Positions 7,711-16,096 of a DNA stretch of 64,000 bases are shown here, one piece after another. Under the pieces are notes generated by a model that was not told the origin of the DNA, made no database searches, and saw only the letters and a program-made list of their open reading frames with translations. Within the stretch, counting starts at the first letter, position 1. Each line of letters starts with the position of its first letter. The DNA is from Planococcus maritimus (GTDB lineage: Bacteria > Bacillota > Bacilli > Bacillales_A > Planococcaceae), in contig NZ_LTZG01000041.1 of the NCBI RefSeq assembly GCF_001592825.1, positions 1 to 64,000 on the forward strand. Reading direction: 5' to 3'. The position numbers and the translations under genes were made by a program.

Positions 7711-7744
7711 AAAAGGACAGCGCGTGGGCGCTGTCCTTTTGCAT
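7711..7744. terminator. Terminator after trmL
   Basis: Thirteen-pair stem AAAAGGACAGCGC/GCGCTGTCCTTTT with a four-base loop. It also lies just beyond the stop of the small minus-strand ORF (7751) and can work in both directions. Confidence 0.9.
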
Positions 7745-7750
7745 TACAGA

Positions 7751-7849
7751 TTATTGTCTTTTGTCTGTGCCTGGTTTGTCATCGTATCCAGCAGTGAAGA
7801 TAGCTACCAAAAACGATACACAAATCCCCAAGATTAAGATCAAGTTCAT
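7751..7849 (-). CDS. 32-aa single-pass membrane protein
   Basis: A short frame with a textbook start: AGGAGG eight bases before ATG at 7849. It begins MNLILILGICVSFLVAIF, a single hydrophobic segment of about 20 residues, then a charged tail (GYDDKPGTDKRQ). No family recognised. The layout (one transmembrane helix, short acidic tail) resembles small subunits of respiratory or transport complexes such as CydS, but that is only a resemblance in form. Bounded by a terminator, so it is a separate unit. Confidence 0.6.
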   Translation of the reverse strand: MNLILILGICVSFLVAIFTAGYDDKPGTDKRQ

Positions 7850-8024
7850 GAATGACGACCTCCTTGAAATTTGCATCTGTGTTTAGTATAGCGTACAGCA
7901 GGGAAAAATGAAATATGGAACCCGCTCGAAAATATGGACATTTTCCGTCCATCCGACAAACTTGAAACTTTTTTGGATGTGATGCGTATAAAGGGGTAGG
8001 AAGAAAAGGAAGGGATGAACTGAT

Positions 8025-8333
8025 ATGAAAATGAAGACATCCGTTGCATTGCTTTGGATTACAGGTCTTGCGGAGGCATTTCTGGCCATTCCGTTCATCG
8101 GGGGCGGATTTGTGATTTCCGCAGGCTACGCACCACTCGGCATCATGTTCGTGCTGCATGCGATTACGTTGTTCTTTTGCTTTAAAGAATATTCGCCGAA
8201 GTTCGGCTCGATTATGGGGATCATTACGAGTGCACTCGCTTGGATTCCAGTAGTGGGCTGGGCGCTGCACTTATTGACAGCGATCGTGCTATTGCTGTCA
8301 GCGGCTATGTCCGGACGTTCAGCTAGAGCATAA
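8025..8333 (+). CDS. Small multi-pass membrane protein
   Basis: 102 aa, almost wholly hydrophobic, with about three transmembrane segments (roughly 8-30, 35-52, 62-95) and a Ser/Arg-rich tail. AAGGAAGGG precedes the ATG. No recognised domain; glycine-rich stretches (IGGGFVISAGYAPLG) suggest tight helix packing. It is a monocistronic gene between its own terminator and a divergent small gene. Function unknown. Confidence 0.7.
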   Translation: MKMKTSVALLWITGLAEAFLAIPFIGGGFVISAGYAPLGIMFVLHAITLFFCFKEYSPKFGSIMGIITSALAWIPVVGWALHLLTAIVLLLSAAMSGRSARA

Positions 8334-8337
8334 CAGC

Positions 8338-8364
8338 AAAAGCACCGAGCAATCGGTGCTTTTT
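8338..8364 (+). terminator. Terminator of the 102-aa gene
   Basis: Stem AAAAGCACCGA/TCGGTGCTTTT with GCAA loop and a T run. Confidence 0.88.
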
Positions 8365-8387
8365 AGGTAGGCAATTTTCCTAAGCTA

Positions 8388-8429
8388 TTAAAAAATCCTC
8401 CGCACAGAAGTGTACGGAGGATTTTTTAA
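8388..8429 (-). terminator. Terminator of the purine permease gene
   Basis: Stem TTAAAAAATCCTCCG/CGGAGGATTTTTTAA; on the minus strand it includes the permease stop codon and ends in a T run. Confidence 0.85.
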
Positions 8430-9727
8430 TGTGGTGCGATAAGGATTTGGATCGTGAACAGCACAGCGAAAATATACAAGATCGGGTGAACGGATTTCCA
8501 CTTGCCTTTGAAAATTTTCATCAGTGGGTAAGAGATGAATCCAAGTGCGATACCGGTTGCGATGCTTGATGTGAGCGGCATCGCAAGAACGATCAGGAAC
8601 GCCGGGAACGCTTCGTCGAATTGATCCCAATCGATTTCTTTGACGGCACCGATCATCAGGCTGCCGACGATGATGAGCGCGGGAGCGGTGATCGCGGCGA
8701 CTCCCGAAAGCGAGCCGACGAGCGGACCGAAAAAGGCAGCTGCGATGAACAGAATCGCGACGGTCAAAGTCGTCAGCCCTGTGCGTCCGCCAGCAGCGAC
8801 GCCGGCAGAGGATTCGACATAAGCGCTGGTCGGGCTTGTGCCAACCATGGCGCCTGCACTGGCGGCGACCGAATCAGCGAGAAGCGCTTGGCGTACGCGC
8901 GGTATTTTATTGTCTTTCATGAGGCCCGCTTGTTTTGCGACACCGATCATCGTTCCGGTGGTATCGAAAAGCGTAACGAGCAGGAAGGAGAAGACGACGC
9001 CGTACAGCCCAAATTCGGCAACCAATAGGAACGCTTCGATCGGGTTCCAGACGATGATGCCTTCTGGAAGCGACGGCAATTTCATGAATCCTTCGGTAAA
9101 GCTTAGTTGCCCAGTGAAAAAGGCGATAATACCAGTTGCGATCATGCCGAAGAAAATTCCTCCATGGATGTTCAAAGACATGAAAATGAGTGTGATGGCG
9201 AGTCCTGCGAGTGTTAGTGCAACAGGTGGAGAAGTCAGATCGCCAAGACCGACGAGATTGGCTTCATTGGCGACGATAAAGCCGCTGAGGCGCATGCCGA
9301 TAAAAGCGATGAACAAGCCGATGCCTGCCGTGATGGCGTGTTTCAGGTTTTCCGGAATGGCCTCGATCAAGATTTTGCGCATCGACGTCAAAGACAAGGC
9401 AACGAATAGCAAGCCGGAAACGAACACCGCGGCAAAAGCGGTCGTATAGTCAATAGCGCCGCCAGAAGCGAGCACCATGGAAGTGAAGTATGCGTTAAGC
9501 CCCATGCCAGGTGCAATGGCAATTGGGTAGTTGGCGAGCAATGCCATCCACAAGGTACCGATAACCGCGGCAATGATGGTGGCGAGAAATACCTGGTCGA
9601 ACGGAACACCGGCAGCTCCGAGAATTACCGGGTTGACGATGACGATATAAGCCATTGTCAGGAACGTTGTCATGCCGGCTGTGATCTCGGTTCTGACATC
9701 AGTTCCGTGTTCTTTTAACTGAAACAT
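8426..9727 (-). CDS. NCS2-type hypoxanthine/guanine permease (PbuG/PbuO group)
   Basis: 433 aa, about 12-14 transmembrane helices. Family signs: GMTTFLTMAYIVIVNP near the N-terminus, APGMGLNAYF, and the GTSPTSAYVESSAGVAAGGRTGL block. This COG2252-type transporter takes up purine bases with protons. Start at 9727, with GGGAGG upstream; the frame extends further but without a ribosome site and into the promoter. The promoter carries two inverted CGAAC/ATTCG half-sites resembling PurR boxes, which supports a purine role. I see no purine riboswitch in the leader. Confidence 0.9.
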   Translation of the reverse strand: MFQLKEHGTDVRTEITAGMTTFLTMAYIVIVNPVILGAAGVPFDQVFLATIIAAVIGTLWMALLANYPIAIAPGMGLNAYFTSMVLASGGAIDYTTAFAAVFVSGLLFVALSLTSMRKILIEAIPENLKHAITAGIGLFIAFIGMRLSGFIVANEANLVGLGDLTSPPVALTLAGLAITLIFMSLNIHGGIFFGMIATGIIAFFTGQLSFTEGFMKLPSLPEGIIVWNPIEAFLLVAEFGLYGVVFSFLLVTLFDTTGTMIGVAKQAGLMKDNKIPRVRQALLADSVAASAGAMVGTSPTSAYVESSAGVAAGGRTGLTTLTVAILFIAAAFFGPLVGSLSGVAAITAPALIIVGSLMIGAVKEIDWDQFDEAFPAFLIVLAMPLTSSIATGIALGFISYPLMKIFKGKWKSVHPILYIFAVLFTIQILIAPH

Positions 9728-9743
9728 GGAAAATCCTCCCTCT

Positions 9744-9802
9744 AAACACGAACGTTTTAAAACAACATGTTTAATAATATTCGTTTTTAATAATGGGTGC
9801 AA
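9744..9802 (-). promoter_or_regulatory. Promoter with PurR-box-like inverted repeat
   Basis: On the minus strand TTGCAC (9797-9802), a 17-base spacer and TATTAT (9774-9779). AAACACGAACGTT at 9744-9756 and the inverted AATATTCGTTTTT at 9776-9788 resemble the paired PurBoxes (core CGAAC) bound by Bacillus PurR; the second overlaps the -10 region. The gap between boxes is 19 bases, slightly longer than the usual 16-17. Confidence 0.55.
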
Positions 9803-9883
9803 GAGTTTTTTTAATCTAGTGGCGATTAGTCGAAATTCCTTGCCACTATTTGTACAATGAATAGGAATAGGAGGAGGATTTTG

Positions 9884-10714
9884 ATGGATTTGACGATTGG
9901 CTCGATGAAGACTTTACATAATGGAGTGGAAATGCCGCGTTTTGGCCTTGGGGTCTACAAGATGACCGACAAGGAAGCAGCGGTCGAAGCGATGGTAAAA
10001 GCCATTCATACAGGTTATAAAGCGATTGATACAGCTACGGTCTATGACAACGAAGCGGAAGTCGGGGAAGCCATACGGGCTGGCGGCGTGCCACGCGAAG
10101 AACTGTTCATCACGTCGAAAGTGTGGAACACCGATCAAGGCTATGACCAGACTTTGCGTGCGTTTGAAGCTTCCCTGAAACGCCTTGATATGGACTATCT
10201 GGATCTGTATTTGACGCATTGGGCGATTCCGGAAACATTTGAGGAAACCTACCGGGCGATCGAGCGGCTGTACGATGAAAAATTGATCCGTGCGGCCGGC
10301 GTGTCGAATCACCAGCAGCATCATCTGGAGAAAATTCTGGCCAAGGCCAATACAAAGCCGATGGTCAATCAAATCGAATTGCACCCTCAATTAACACAAG
10401 AGCCGCTGAGAGAATTTTGCGCAGCCGAGGACATTGCGGTTACGTCTTGGTCGCCGCTTGCGAGAGGCCGCCTGCTTGAAGATCCAGTGCTGTCGGAAAT
10501 CGGCGAAACACACGGGAAATCGATTGCGCAGACGATTATCCGCTGGCATCTCCAGAATGACTTGATTGTCATTCCAAAATCCGTAACGCCGTCGCGCATT
10601 GCTGAAAATGCTGACGTGTTCGATTTTGAATTAAGCCAAGAAGAAATGAAACAGATTTCAGCGCTGAACCAGGAATGGCGCAGCGGAACCCATCCGGACG
10701 AAATCAAGCTCTAA
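9884..10714 (+). CDS. Aldo/keto reductase (AKR5-like)
   Basis: 276 aa NADPH-dependent oxidoreductase. The catalytic tetrad is visible: Asp49 and Tyr54 in AIDTATVYDNE, Lys79 in TSKVWN, His112 in LTHW; NADPH-binding IPKSVTP is near the C-terminus. Closest in style to Bacillus YtbE/YvgN, which reduce methylglyoxal and other aldehydes; the physiological substrate here is not known. GGAGGAGG fixes the start at 9884. Monocistronic, ended by a strong terminator shared with the facing gene. Confidence 0.9.
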   Translation: MDLTIGSMKTLHNGVEMPRFGLGVYKMTDKEAAVEAMVKAIHTGYKAIDTATVYDNEAEVGEAIRAGGVPREELFITSKVWNTDQGYDQTLRAFEASLKRLDMDYLDLYLTHWAIPETFEETYRAIERLYDEKLIRAAGVSNHQQHHLEKILAKANTKPMVNQIELHPQLTQEPLREFCAAEDIAVTSWSPLARGRLLEDPVLSEIGETHGKSIAQTIIRWHLQNDLIVIPKSVTPSRIAENADVFDFELSQEEMKQISALNQEWRSGTHPDEIKL

Positions 10715-10716
10715 TA

Positions 10717-10752
10717 AAAAAAGGCCAGCGAATGGGTTCGCTGGCCTTTTGT
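10717..10752. terminator. Bidirectional terminator
   Basis: Stem AAAAGGCCAGCGAA/TTCGCTGGCCTTTT with TGGG loop between the reductase and the convergent pseudouridine synthase. Confidence 0.9.
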
Positions 10753-10755
10753 TAA

Positions 10756-11595
10756 TTATTTGGCTTCGAGTTCGATTTGCTGACCGGTGAAAGGGTGCTT
10801 AAATGCGACGCGGAAAGCGTGCAGGAAGTATTCGCCATTGTCAGTCGGCGGGCCTCCGTATACTTCGTCACCGATGATCGGATGCTTGACGTGCGACAGG
10901 TGGGCACGGATCTGGTGTGTACGCCCAGTTTCCAAAGTTAGATGAAGCAGGGAGCGGCCGTCTGCCCGGTTAATGACCTGGTAATGCGTCACAGCACTTT
11001 GCCCGTTTGGCGAAACGCGGCGGCGCGTGGCGTGGTGGCGGTCTCGGCCGAGCGGGAAGTCGAGCGTTCCGGATTGCCCGCGGACTAATCCTTTGACAAG
11101 TGCTTCGTATTCACGCTGCACGAGTTTTTGTTCCACCATCCGGTCCATGACGTTTTTGGCGACCGGGTGTTTAGCTAATAGCAATAAACCAGAAGTGCCT
11201 TGGTCAAGGCGGTGGATGTGTTCAATGTATGAGCCGCCAGATTTTTGGACGTAAGCGATCAAGCCATTGATGAACGTATCGTCTTGAGAGTTGTCGTTCG
11301 GATGCGTGGCGAGCCCTTTTGGTTTATTCGCAATAATGAAATGCTCGTCTTCAAATAAAATGTCCGGTTCGATTGACGGGTTCGGCCGGTACGGCGACTC
11401 GGCTTGTGGAATCGTAACGGTCAGTTTCGTCCCTTTATCAAGCGGTTCCTGCCAGCGGGGTTCTGTGCCGTCCTCAAGACGGACACCTTTAGCCATGCGC
11501 AGTTCGTGCACCGTCTTTTTGCCGAGGCCCCATTCGTTTTTTAATAAGTCCGTAACGGTCATGCCTTGTTCTGGGATTTGGTAAGTCCAATTCAT
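10756..11595 (-). CDS. RluA/RluD-type pseudouridine synthase (YhcT-like)
   Basis: 279 aa. Converts uridine to pseudouridine in rRNA or tRNA. N-terminal S4-like region (about 12-60), catalytic Asp131 in HRLDQGTSGLLL, RREYEALVKG-type central block, and the closing TGRTHQIRAHL motif. Start at 11595 with GGAGG seven bases upstream; a longer frame lacks a site. The Bacillus gene in this neighbourhood is yhcT; the exact target base cannot be read from sequence. Confidence 0.9.
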   Translation of the reverse strand: MNWTYQIPEQGMTVTDLLKNEWGLGKKTVHELRMAKGVRLEDGTEPRWQEPLDKGTKLTVTIPQAESPYRPNPSIEPDILFEDEHFIIANKPKGLATHPNDNSQDDTFINGLIAYVQKSGGSYIEHIHRLDQGTSGLLLLAKHPVAKNVMDRMVEQKLVQREYEALVKGLVRGQSGTLDFPLGRDRHHATRRRVSPNGQSAVTHYQVINRADGRSLLHLTLETGRTHQIRAHLSHVKHPIIGDEVYGGPPTDNGEYFLHAFRVAFKHPFTGQQIELEAK

Positions 11596-11611
11596 TGTTT
11601 CGTCCTCCATA

Positions 11612-11649
11612 AAAACGGGATCATGCGCACCGCACATGATCCCGTTTTA
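11612..11649 (-). terminator. Terminator of the bdbC-thioredoxin pair
   Basis: Stem AAAACGGGATCATG/CATGATCCCGTTTT; palindromic, with T runs on both strands. Confidence 0.85.
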
Positions 11650-11651
11650 GT

Positions 11652-12122
11652 TTATTGTTTCACGACTTCCTGGAAAAATTGTTCGATATTCTCTTTCGGT
11701 TGTGCGCCAGTCCAGCGGGCGACTTCCTTGCCGTCTTCATAATGAACAAGTGTCGGGGTTGCTTCTATCGCATAATCCGACCAGCCTTGCTCGAATTCAA
11801 GCAAGTTGTATTGCAGCACATCGACTTCCATATCATCTGCGACAGGCATCAAGATCGGTGTGGTCTGTTGGCAGAACTGGCAAGTTGGGCTAAAGAAATA
11901 GACAGTTGTCGGCTCGCCGTTTTGGATTTGTTCGTTGACATCTTCAGGCAACGCGATGTTTTGGTAGTTTTCATCGTCGAGTTGATCGATAGTAGATGGT
12001 TCCAAATCATCTGTGCCGTACGGGTTGTTTGCCAGTTTCTCATCTTGCGATTGATTGGTCAAGAAGACGATCAAGGCAAAAATGGCAAGCACGGCTCCGG
12101 CGATAATGAGCAATTTTTTCAT
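11652..12122 (-). CDS. Membrane-anchored thioredoxin-like thiol-disulfide protein
   Basis: 156 aa. One N-terminal transmembrane anchor (about residues 4-22) followed by a thioredoxin fold outside the cell: active-site C81-QF-C84 in FFSPTCQFCQQ and the cis-proline ATPTLVHY. It starts one base after the stop of the DsbB-like gene, so the two form a unit: the membrane protein would re-oxidise this one, which would oxidise exported proteins. It fills the BdbD role, but in the short thioredoxin form rather than the DsbA form with a helical insertion. Confidence 0.85.
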   Translation of the reverse strand: MKKLLIIAGAVLAIFALIVFLTNQSQDEKLANNPYGTDDLEPSTIDQLDDENYQNIALPEDVNEQIQNGEPTTVYFFSPTCQFCQQTTPILMPVADDMEVDVLQYNLLEFEQGWSDYAIEATPTLVHYEDGKEVARWTGAQPKENIEQFFQEVVKQ

Positions 12123-12123
12123 C

Positions 12124-12549
12124 TTATTGTTCCTCCTTCAATGATTTCCACAGATAAACACTCGTTCCGGCAATCAAAGCGAAGGCGATGAGTGCGAGAA
12201 ACGGGATGGTGATAAATCCGAGGTAATTGATATATTCCCCTGTGCACGGCACTTGTCCGCATGAGGGTGCCGAATCCGACAAGAACCGGAGTTTTTGGAT
12301 GCCGTAATGATACAGCGAAACCGACCCTCCGATAACGGATAGCACGAGCGAAGTCATAGCGATGCGCGGGTTTTTCTGCACGTAAGCCACGCCAAGCACA
12401 AAGACGAGAGGATACATGAAGATACGCTGTACCCAGCATAATTCACACGGGACGTACCCGCGCACCTGGGAAAAATACAGCGAGCCCAGCGTCGCAACGA
12501 GCGACACCGCCCACATGAACAGCAAACTGTTTTCTTGACGCTTCGTCAT
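12124..12549 (-). CDS. bdbC: DsbB-family thiol-disulfide oxidoreductase BdbC
   Basis: 141 aa, four transmembrane helices. Both functional cysteine pairs are present: C35/C38 (PCELCWVQRI) and C97/C102 in the second outer loop. DsbB-like proteins pass electrons from the periplasm-side oxidase to quinone. Start 12549 has AGAGGG upstream; the 48 extra codons in the longer frame run through the divergent yhcX promoter. Co-transcribed with the thioredoxin-like gene. Confidence 0.9.
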   Translation of the reverse strand: MTKRQENSLLFMWAVSLVATLGSLYFSQVRGYVPCELCWVQRIFMYPLVFVLGVAYVQKNPRIAMTSLVLSVIGGSVSLYHYGIQKLRFLSDSAPSCGQVPCTGEYINYLGFITIPFLALIAFALIAGTSVYLWKSLKEEQ

Positions 12550-12641
12550 TTTTCGTCCCTCTTTTCCACAAAGCTTTCCTTTTGAAGTATAATTCTTAAC
12601 ATCATACAAGTAAAATAATATCAACAACTCGGCGTATGGGC

Positions 12642-12647
12642 TATAAT
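12642..12647 (+). promoter_or_regulatory. -10 element of yhcX
   Basis: Perfect TATAAT 35 bases before the GTG start. No good -35 is present at the proper spacing (TATCAA at 12619-12624 is the best), so the promoter may be weak or activator dependent. The element overlaps an upstream ATG, which argues against that start. Confidence 0.5.
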
Positions 12648-12681
12648 GAACTTTGACACTTTTGTGAAGGAGCGCGGTAAC

Positions 12682-14226
12682 GTGGCAGAACAATTCGATT
12701 TATCCCATTTTGAAAAAAGCATGATCATCCGCGAGATGAGCTATGCTGATATACCTGCCATTCTGGAAATGCAGCAGCTTTGCTTTCCGGGCATGGAACC
12801 TTGGAAAGAAGAGCAGCTGAGAAGCCATTTAGGCGTTTTCGCACAAGGACAGATGGTTGCAGAACTTGACGGCAAAGTCATCGGCTCCTGCTCGAGCCTT
12901 TTGATCAACTTTGATGAATACGATGATCGCCATACATGGGACGATGTCACTGATGGCGGCTATATCACCAACCATAACCAAGACGGCTATAATATGTACG
13001 GCATCGAAGTGATGGTGCATCCCGAGTACCGCCGCATGCAAGTCGGACAGCGTTTGTACGAAGCGCGCAAAGAACTCGCGCGTGAATTGAATTTAAAATC
13101 GATCATTATTGGCGGGCGTATCCCGAACTACCATAAATACGCAGACGAAATGTCGCCGCGTGAATACGTGGATGCGGTGTCGCGCCATAAAATTTATGAT
13201 CCTGTGTTGACGTTCCAATTGATGAACGGTTTCCAGCTGATGCGTATCAATCCGGGCTATTTGCAGGACGATAAAGCTTCGGGCAAATACGCAACGCTTA
13301 TGGAATGGAACAATGTCGATTACAAACCGATCTCGAAGCGCCATTTCAAGACGAGTTTGCCGGTACGGATCTGCGTCGTCCAATACTTGATGCGTGCCAT
13401 CAATTCATTCGACGATTTGGCGAACCAGGTCGAGTATTTTGTCGATGTGGCGTCTGATGCCCATTCGGATTTCGTCGTGTTCCCGGAAATTTTCACGACG
13501 CAATTGATGTCGTTCTTGAATGAACCATCACCAAGCCAAGCGGTCCGCAAATTGACGGAATTTACGCCGCAGTATATCGAACTGTTCACCGATCTTGCGG
13601 TGCGCTACAATGTCAACATCATTGGCGGGTCGCATTTTGTTAAAGAAGAAAATGACGAAATTTACAACATCGCGTATTTATTCCGCCGCGACGGATCGAT
13701 CGACAAGCAGTACAAGATTCACATTACGCCGAACGAACGCAAATGGTGGGGCATTTCAGCAGGCGACTCCGTGCGCGTATTTGATACGGATTGCGGAAAA
13801 ATTGCGATCCAAATCTGCTACGACATCGAGTTCCCTGAACTGGCCCGCATTGCGACGGACATGGGCGCGAACATCATCTTCTCGCCGTTCTGTACAGAAG
13901 ACCGCCAAGGCTATTTGCGCGTCCGTTATTGCGCACAAGCCCGCGCAGTCGAGAACCAGATTTACACGGTCATTTCCGGAACGGTCGGAAACTTGCCGCA
14001 AACAGAAAACATGGATATCCAATACGCGCAATCTGGAATCTTTGCGCCATCTGATTTCGAGTTCGCCCGTGATGGCATCGTCGGGGAGACCAACCCGAAC
14101 CTCGAGATGGTCTTGATTGGGGATGTCGACTTGGAAATTCTTAGACGCCAGCGCCAAGACGGCACGGTCAAGCAACTGAAAGACCGCCGCCATGACGTGT
14201 ACCGTGTGGAATACAAACAAGATTAA
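12682..14226 (+). CDS. yhcX: GNAT acetyltransferase-nitrilase fusion (YhcX)
   Basis: 514 aa with two domains: an N-terminal GNAT acetyltransferase (about 15-190; MVHPEYRRMQVGQRLYEA is the acetyl-CoA loop) and a C-terminal carbon-nitrogen hydrolase (about 225-500). The hydrolase triad is present: Glu269 (FPEIF), Lys345 (YKIHITP), Cys379 (QICYDIEFPE). Such fusions may acetylate and hydrolyse related amides or act in metabolite repair; no substrate can be named. The GTG at 12682 has AAGGAG nine bases upstream and gives the Bacillus length, so the earlier ATG (12646) is rejected. Confidence 0.9.
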   Translation: MAEQFDLSHFEKSMIIREMSYADIPAILEMQQLCFPGMEPWKEEQLRSHLGVFAQGQMVAELDGKVIGSCSSLLINFDEYDDRHTWDDVTDGGYITNHNQDGYNMYGIEVMVHPEYRRMQVGQRLYEARKELARELNLKSIIIGGRIPNYHKYADEMSPREYVDAVSRHKIYDPVLTFQLMNGFQLMRINPGYLQDDKASGKYATLMEWNNVDYKPISKRHFKTSLPVRICVVQYLMRAINSFDDLANQVEYFVDVASDAHSDFVVFPEIFTTQLMSFLNEPSPSQAVRKLTEFTPQYIELFTDLAVRYNVNIIGGSHFVKEENDEIYNIAYLFRRDGSIDKQYKIHITPNERKWWGISAGDSVRVFDTDCGKIAIQICYDIEFPELARIATDMGANIIFSPFCTEDRQGYLRVRYCAQARAVENQIYTVISGTVGNLPQTENMDIQYAQSGIFAPSDFEFARDGIVGETNPNLEMVLIGDVDLEILRRQRQDGTVKQLKDRRHDVYRVEYKQD

Positions 14227-14230
14227 CTGC

Positions 14231-14258
14231 AGCCGCTCCGAATAGGGGCGGTTTTTTT
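14231..14258 (+). terminator. Terminator of yhcX
   Basis: Stem CCGCTCC/GGGGCGG with a short AT loop, followed by seven T residues. Confidence 0.82.
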
Positions 14259-14301
14259 GTGGGAAATTTGGTAAACTGATAAGTAATTGGAGGGATGAAC
14301 C

Positions 14302-16002
14302 ATGGAATGGAAACAGCGAATGCAAAAATGGCTCGGACACGAGGGGCTAGATGTCGATACAAAACAACAGCTGCAAGTCCTATCGGAAGATGCGCAGGTG
14401 GCAGAAGATGCATTTTATCAAGATTTGGTGTTTGGTACAGGGGGCATGCGCGGAGAGATCGGGCCGGGTACGAACCGTATGAACGTCTATACTGTCAAGA
14501 AAGCGTCAAAAGGCATCGCCGATTACATTGAAAGCTTTGGGGCTGAAGCGATGAGCCGAGGCGTAGCGATCGCGTTCGACAGCCGCCGCATGTCGCCGGA
14601 ATTTGCAGAAGAATCAGCGCGCACATTCGCAGCAGCCGGCATTCGTGCGTATGTTTACGAAGCCCCACGGACCACACCTCAATTATCGTTTACAGTCCGT
14701 GAGTTGAATGCCTTCATGGGCATCGTCATCACCGCAAGCCACAACCCGCCTGAGTACAACGGATATAAAGTATACGGCGAAGACGGCGCGCAATTGGATC
14801 TAGAGGCAGCGGACCAGGTCATTGGTTTTGTCAGCCGTGTCGAAGATGAGTTGGCCATCGAAAATGAGCAATACGATTCCTCCTTATTGGAAATCCTCGG
14901 GGAAGAGCTCGACCGTGCCTATATCGACCAGGTGTTGACCGTGCAAGAAACTAGTGTCGAACCGATCAGCGTCGTCTTTACGCCGCTGCACGGGGCATCA
15001 GGTGCGACTGTTCGCCGGGTTTTTGAGGAAGCGGGCTACACGGGCGTCACTTACGTCGAAGAACAAATGGCGCCGGACGGTGAATTTCCGACGGTGGAAT
15101 CGCCGAACCCGGAAGAATCCTCAGCGTTTGACCTCGCCCGGAAATACGGCGAAGAGCAGACCGCAGACTTATTGATTGCCATCGACCCGGACGGCGACCG
15201 TGTCGGGGCGGCAGTTTGGACCGGTACGCAATATGAATTATTGACAGGCAACCAAACCGGCGGCATCTTGCTGGAATATTTATTGGACCAGAAACAAGCC
15301 AAAGGCGAATTGCCGGAAGATGGGCGCATTTTCAAGACCATTGTTACTTCCGGATTTGGTGAAGCGGTAGCTAGAAGCTACGGCGTAGCGAGTGAAGATG
15401 TGTTGACGGGCTTTAAATTTATCGGCGAGAAATTGCGCGAAAACGACGAAAACCATGCCTTTACGTTCTTGTTTGGGTATGAGGAAAGCTACGGCTACTT
15501 GATTCGTGATTTTGCCCGCGATAAAGACGCCGTGCAAGCGACGTTGCTATTGGTTGAAGCAGCTGCATACTATAAGAAGCAAGGCAAAAACCTCTACGGC
15601 GTATTGACCGAGTTGTATGAGCGCCACGGTTTTTACCGCGAATCGCTCGTTTCGGTGACGAAAAAAGGCATTGAAGGCGCGCGCGAAATTACCCAGTTGC
15701 TCAGTGGCTTACGGGAATTGCCGCCCGAGTCGATTGCTGGCATTAAGGTAGTGAAAATCGAAGACTACGACAGCCGCAAGCGAACGCTTGTCGATATGGG
15801 GACAAGCGAAGAGATCGTCTTGCCGCAATCGAATGTCTTGAAGTATTTCCTAGAAGACGGGTCGTGGGTTTGTGTTCGCCCAAGCGGCACTGAACCGAAA
15901 GTGAAATACTACCTTGGCGTCAAAGCGGACAGTCAGCAGGAAAGCGACGAAAAACTGGAATTATTGAAAGAATCATTTCTCGACATCGTTGCGAATCGGT
16001 GA
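14302..16002 (+). CDS. pgcA: Alpha-phosphoglucomutase PgcA
   Basis: 566 aa, full length for the bacterial alpha-D-phosphohexomutase. Interconverts glucose-6-P and glucose-1-P, feeding UDP-glucose, glucolipid and teichoic acid synthesis. Motifs in order: phosphoserine loop TASHNPPEYNG (Ser146), metal loop DPDGDRVG near 295, sugar-binding GYEESYG, and the phosphate-binding RPSGTEPKVKYY near the C-terminus. GGAGGG precedes the ATG. Same position relative to yhcX and yhcYZ as Bacillus yhxB/pgcA, without the glp genes between. Confidence 0.94.
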   Translation: MEWKQRMQKWLGHEGLDVDTKQQLQVLSEDAQVAEDAFYQDLVFGTGGMRGEIGPGTNRMNVYTVKKASKGIADYIESFGAEAMSRGVAIAFDSRRMSPEFAEESARTFAAAGIRAYVYEAPRTTPQLSFTVRELNAFMGIVITASHNPPEYNGYKVYGEDGAQLDLEAADQVIGFVSRVEDELAIENEQYDSSLLEILGEELDRAYIDQVLTVQETSVEPISVVFTPLHGASGATVRRVFEEAGYTGVTYVEEQMAPDGEFPTVESPNPEESSAFDLARKYGEEQTADLLIAIDPDGDRVGAAVWTGTQYELLTGNQTGGILLEYLLDQKQAKGELPEDGRIFKTIVTSGFGEAVARSYGVASEDVLTGFKFIGEKLRENDENHAFTFLFGYEESYGYLIRDFARDKDAVQATLLLVEAAAYYKKQGKNLYGVLTELYERHGFYRESLVSVTKKGIEGAREITQLLSGLRELPPESIAGIKVVKIEDYDSRKRTLVDMGTSEEIVLPQSNVLKYFLEDGSWVCVRPSGTEPKVKYYLGVKADSQQESDEKLELLKESFLDIVANR

Positions 16003-16031
16003 AAAAAGCTCCCCATAGAGGGAGCTTTTTC
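16001..16031 (+). terminator. Terminator of pgcA
   Basis: Stem AAAAAGCTCCC/GGGAGCTTTTT closed by CATAGA, directly after the stop codon. Confidence 0.88.
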
Positions 16032-16096
16032 ATTCAAAAGAATGAGGCAAGCGTGCGGTTCTTATGGTTACAATAGCAACTAGGAGGGGTCAGCCC

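Noticed and set aside
13595-14116. 173-aa frame inside yhcX and similar long antisense frames in other genes
   Set aside because: Shadow frames of well-supported genes with no start signals.
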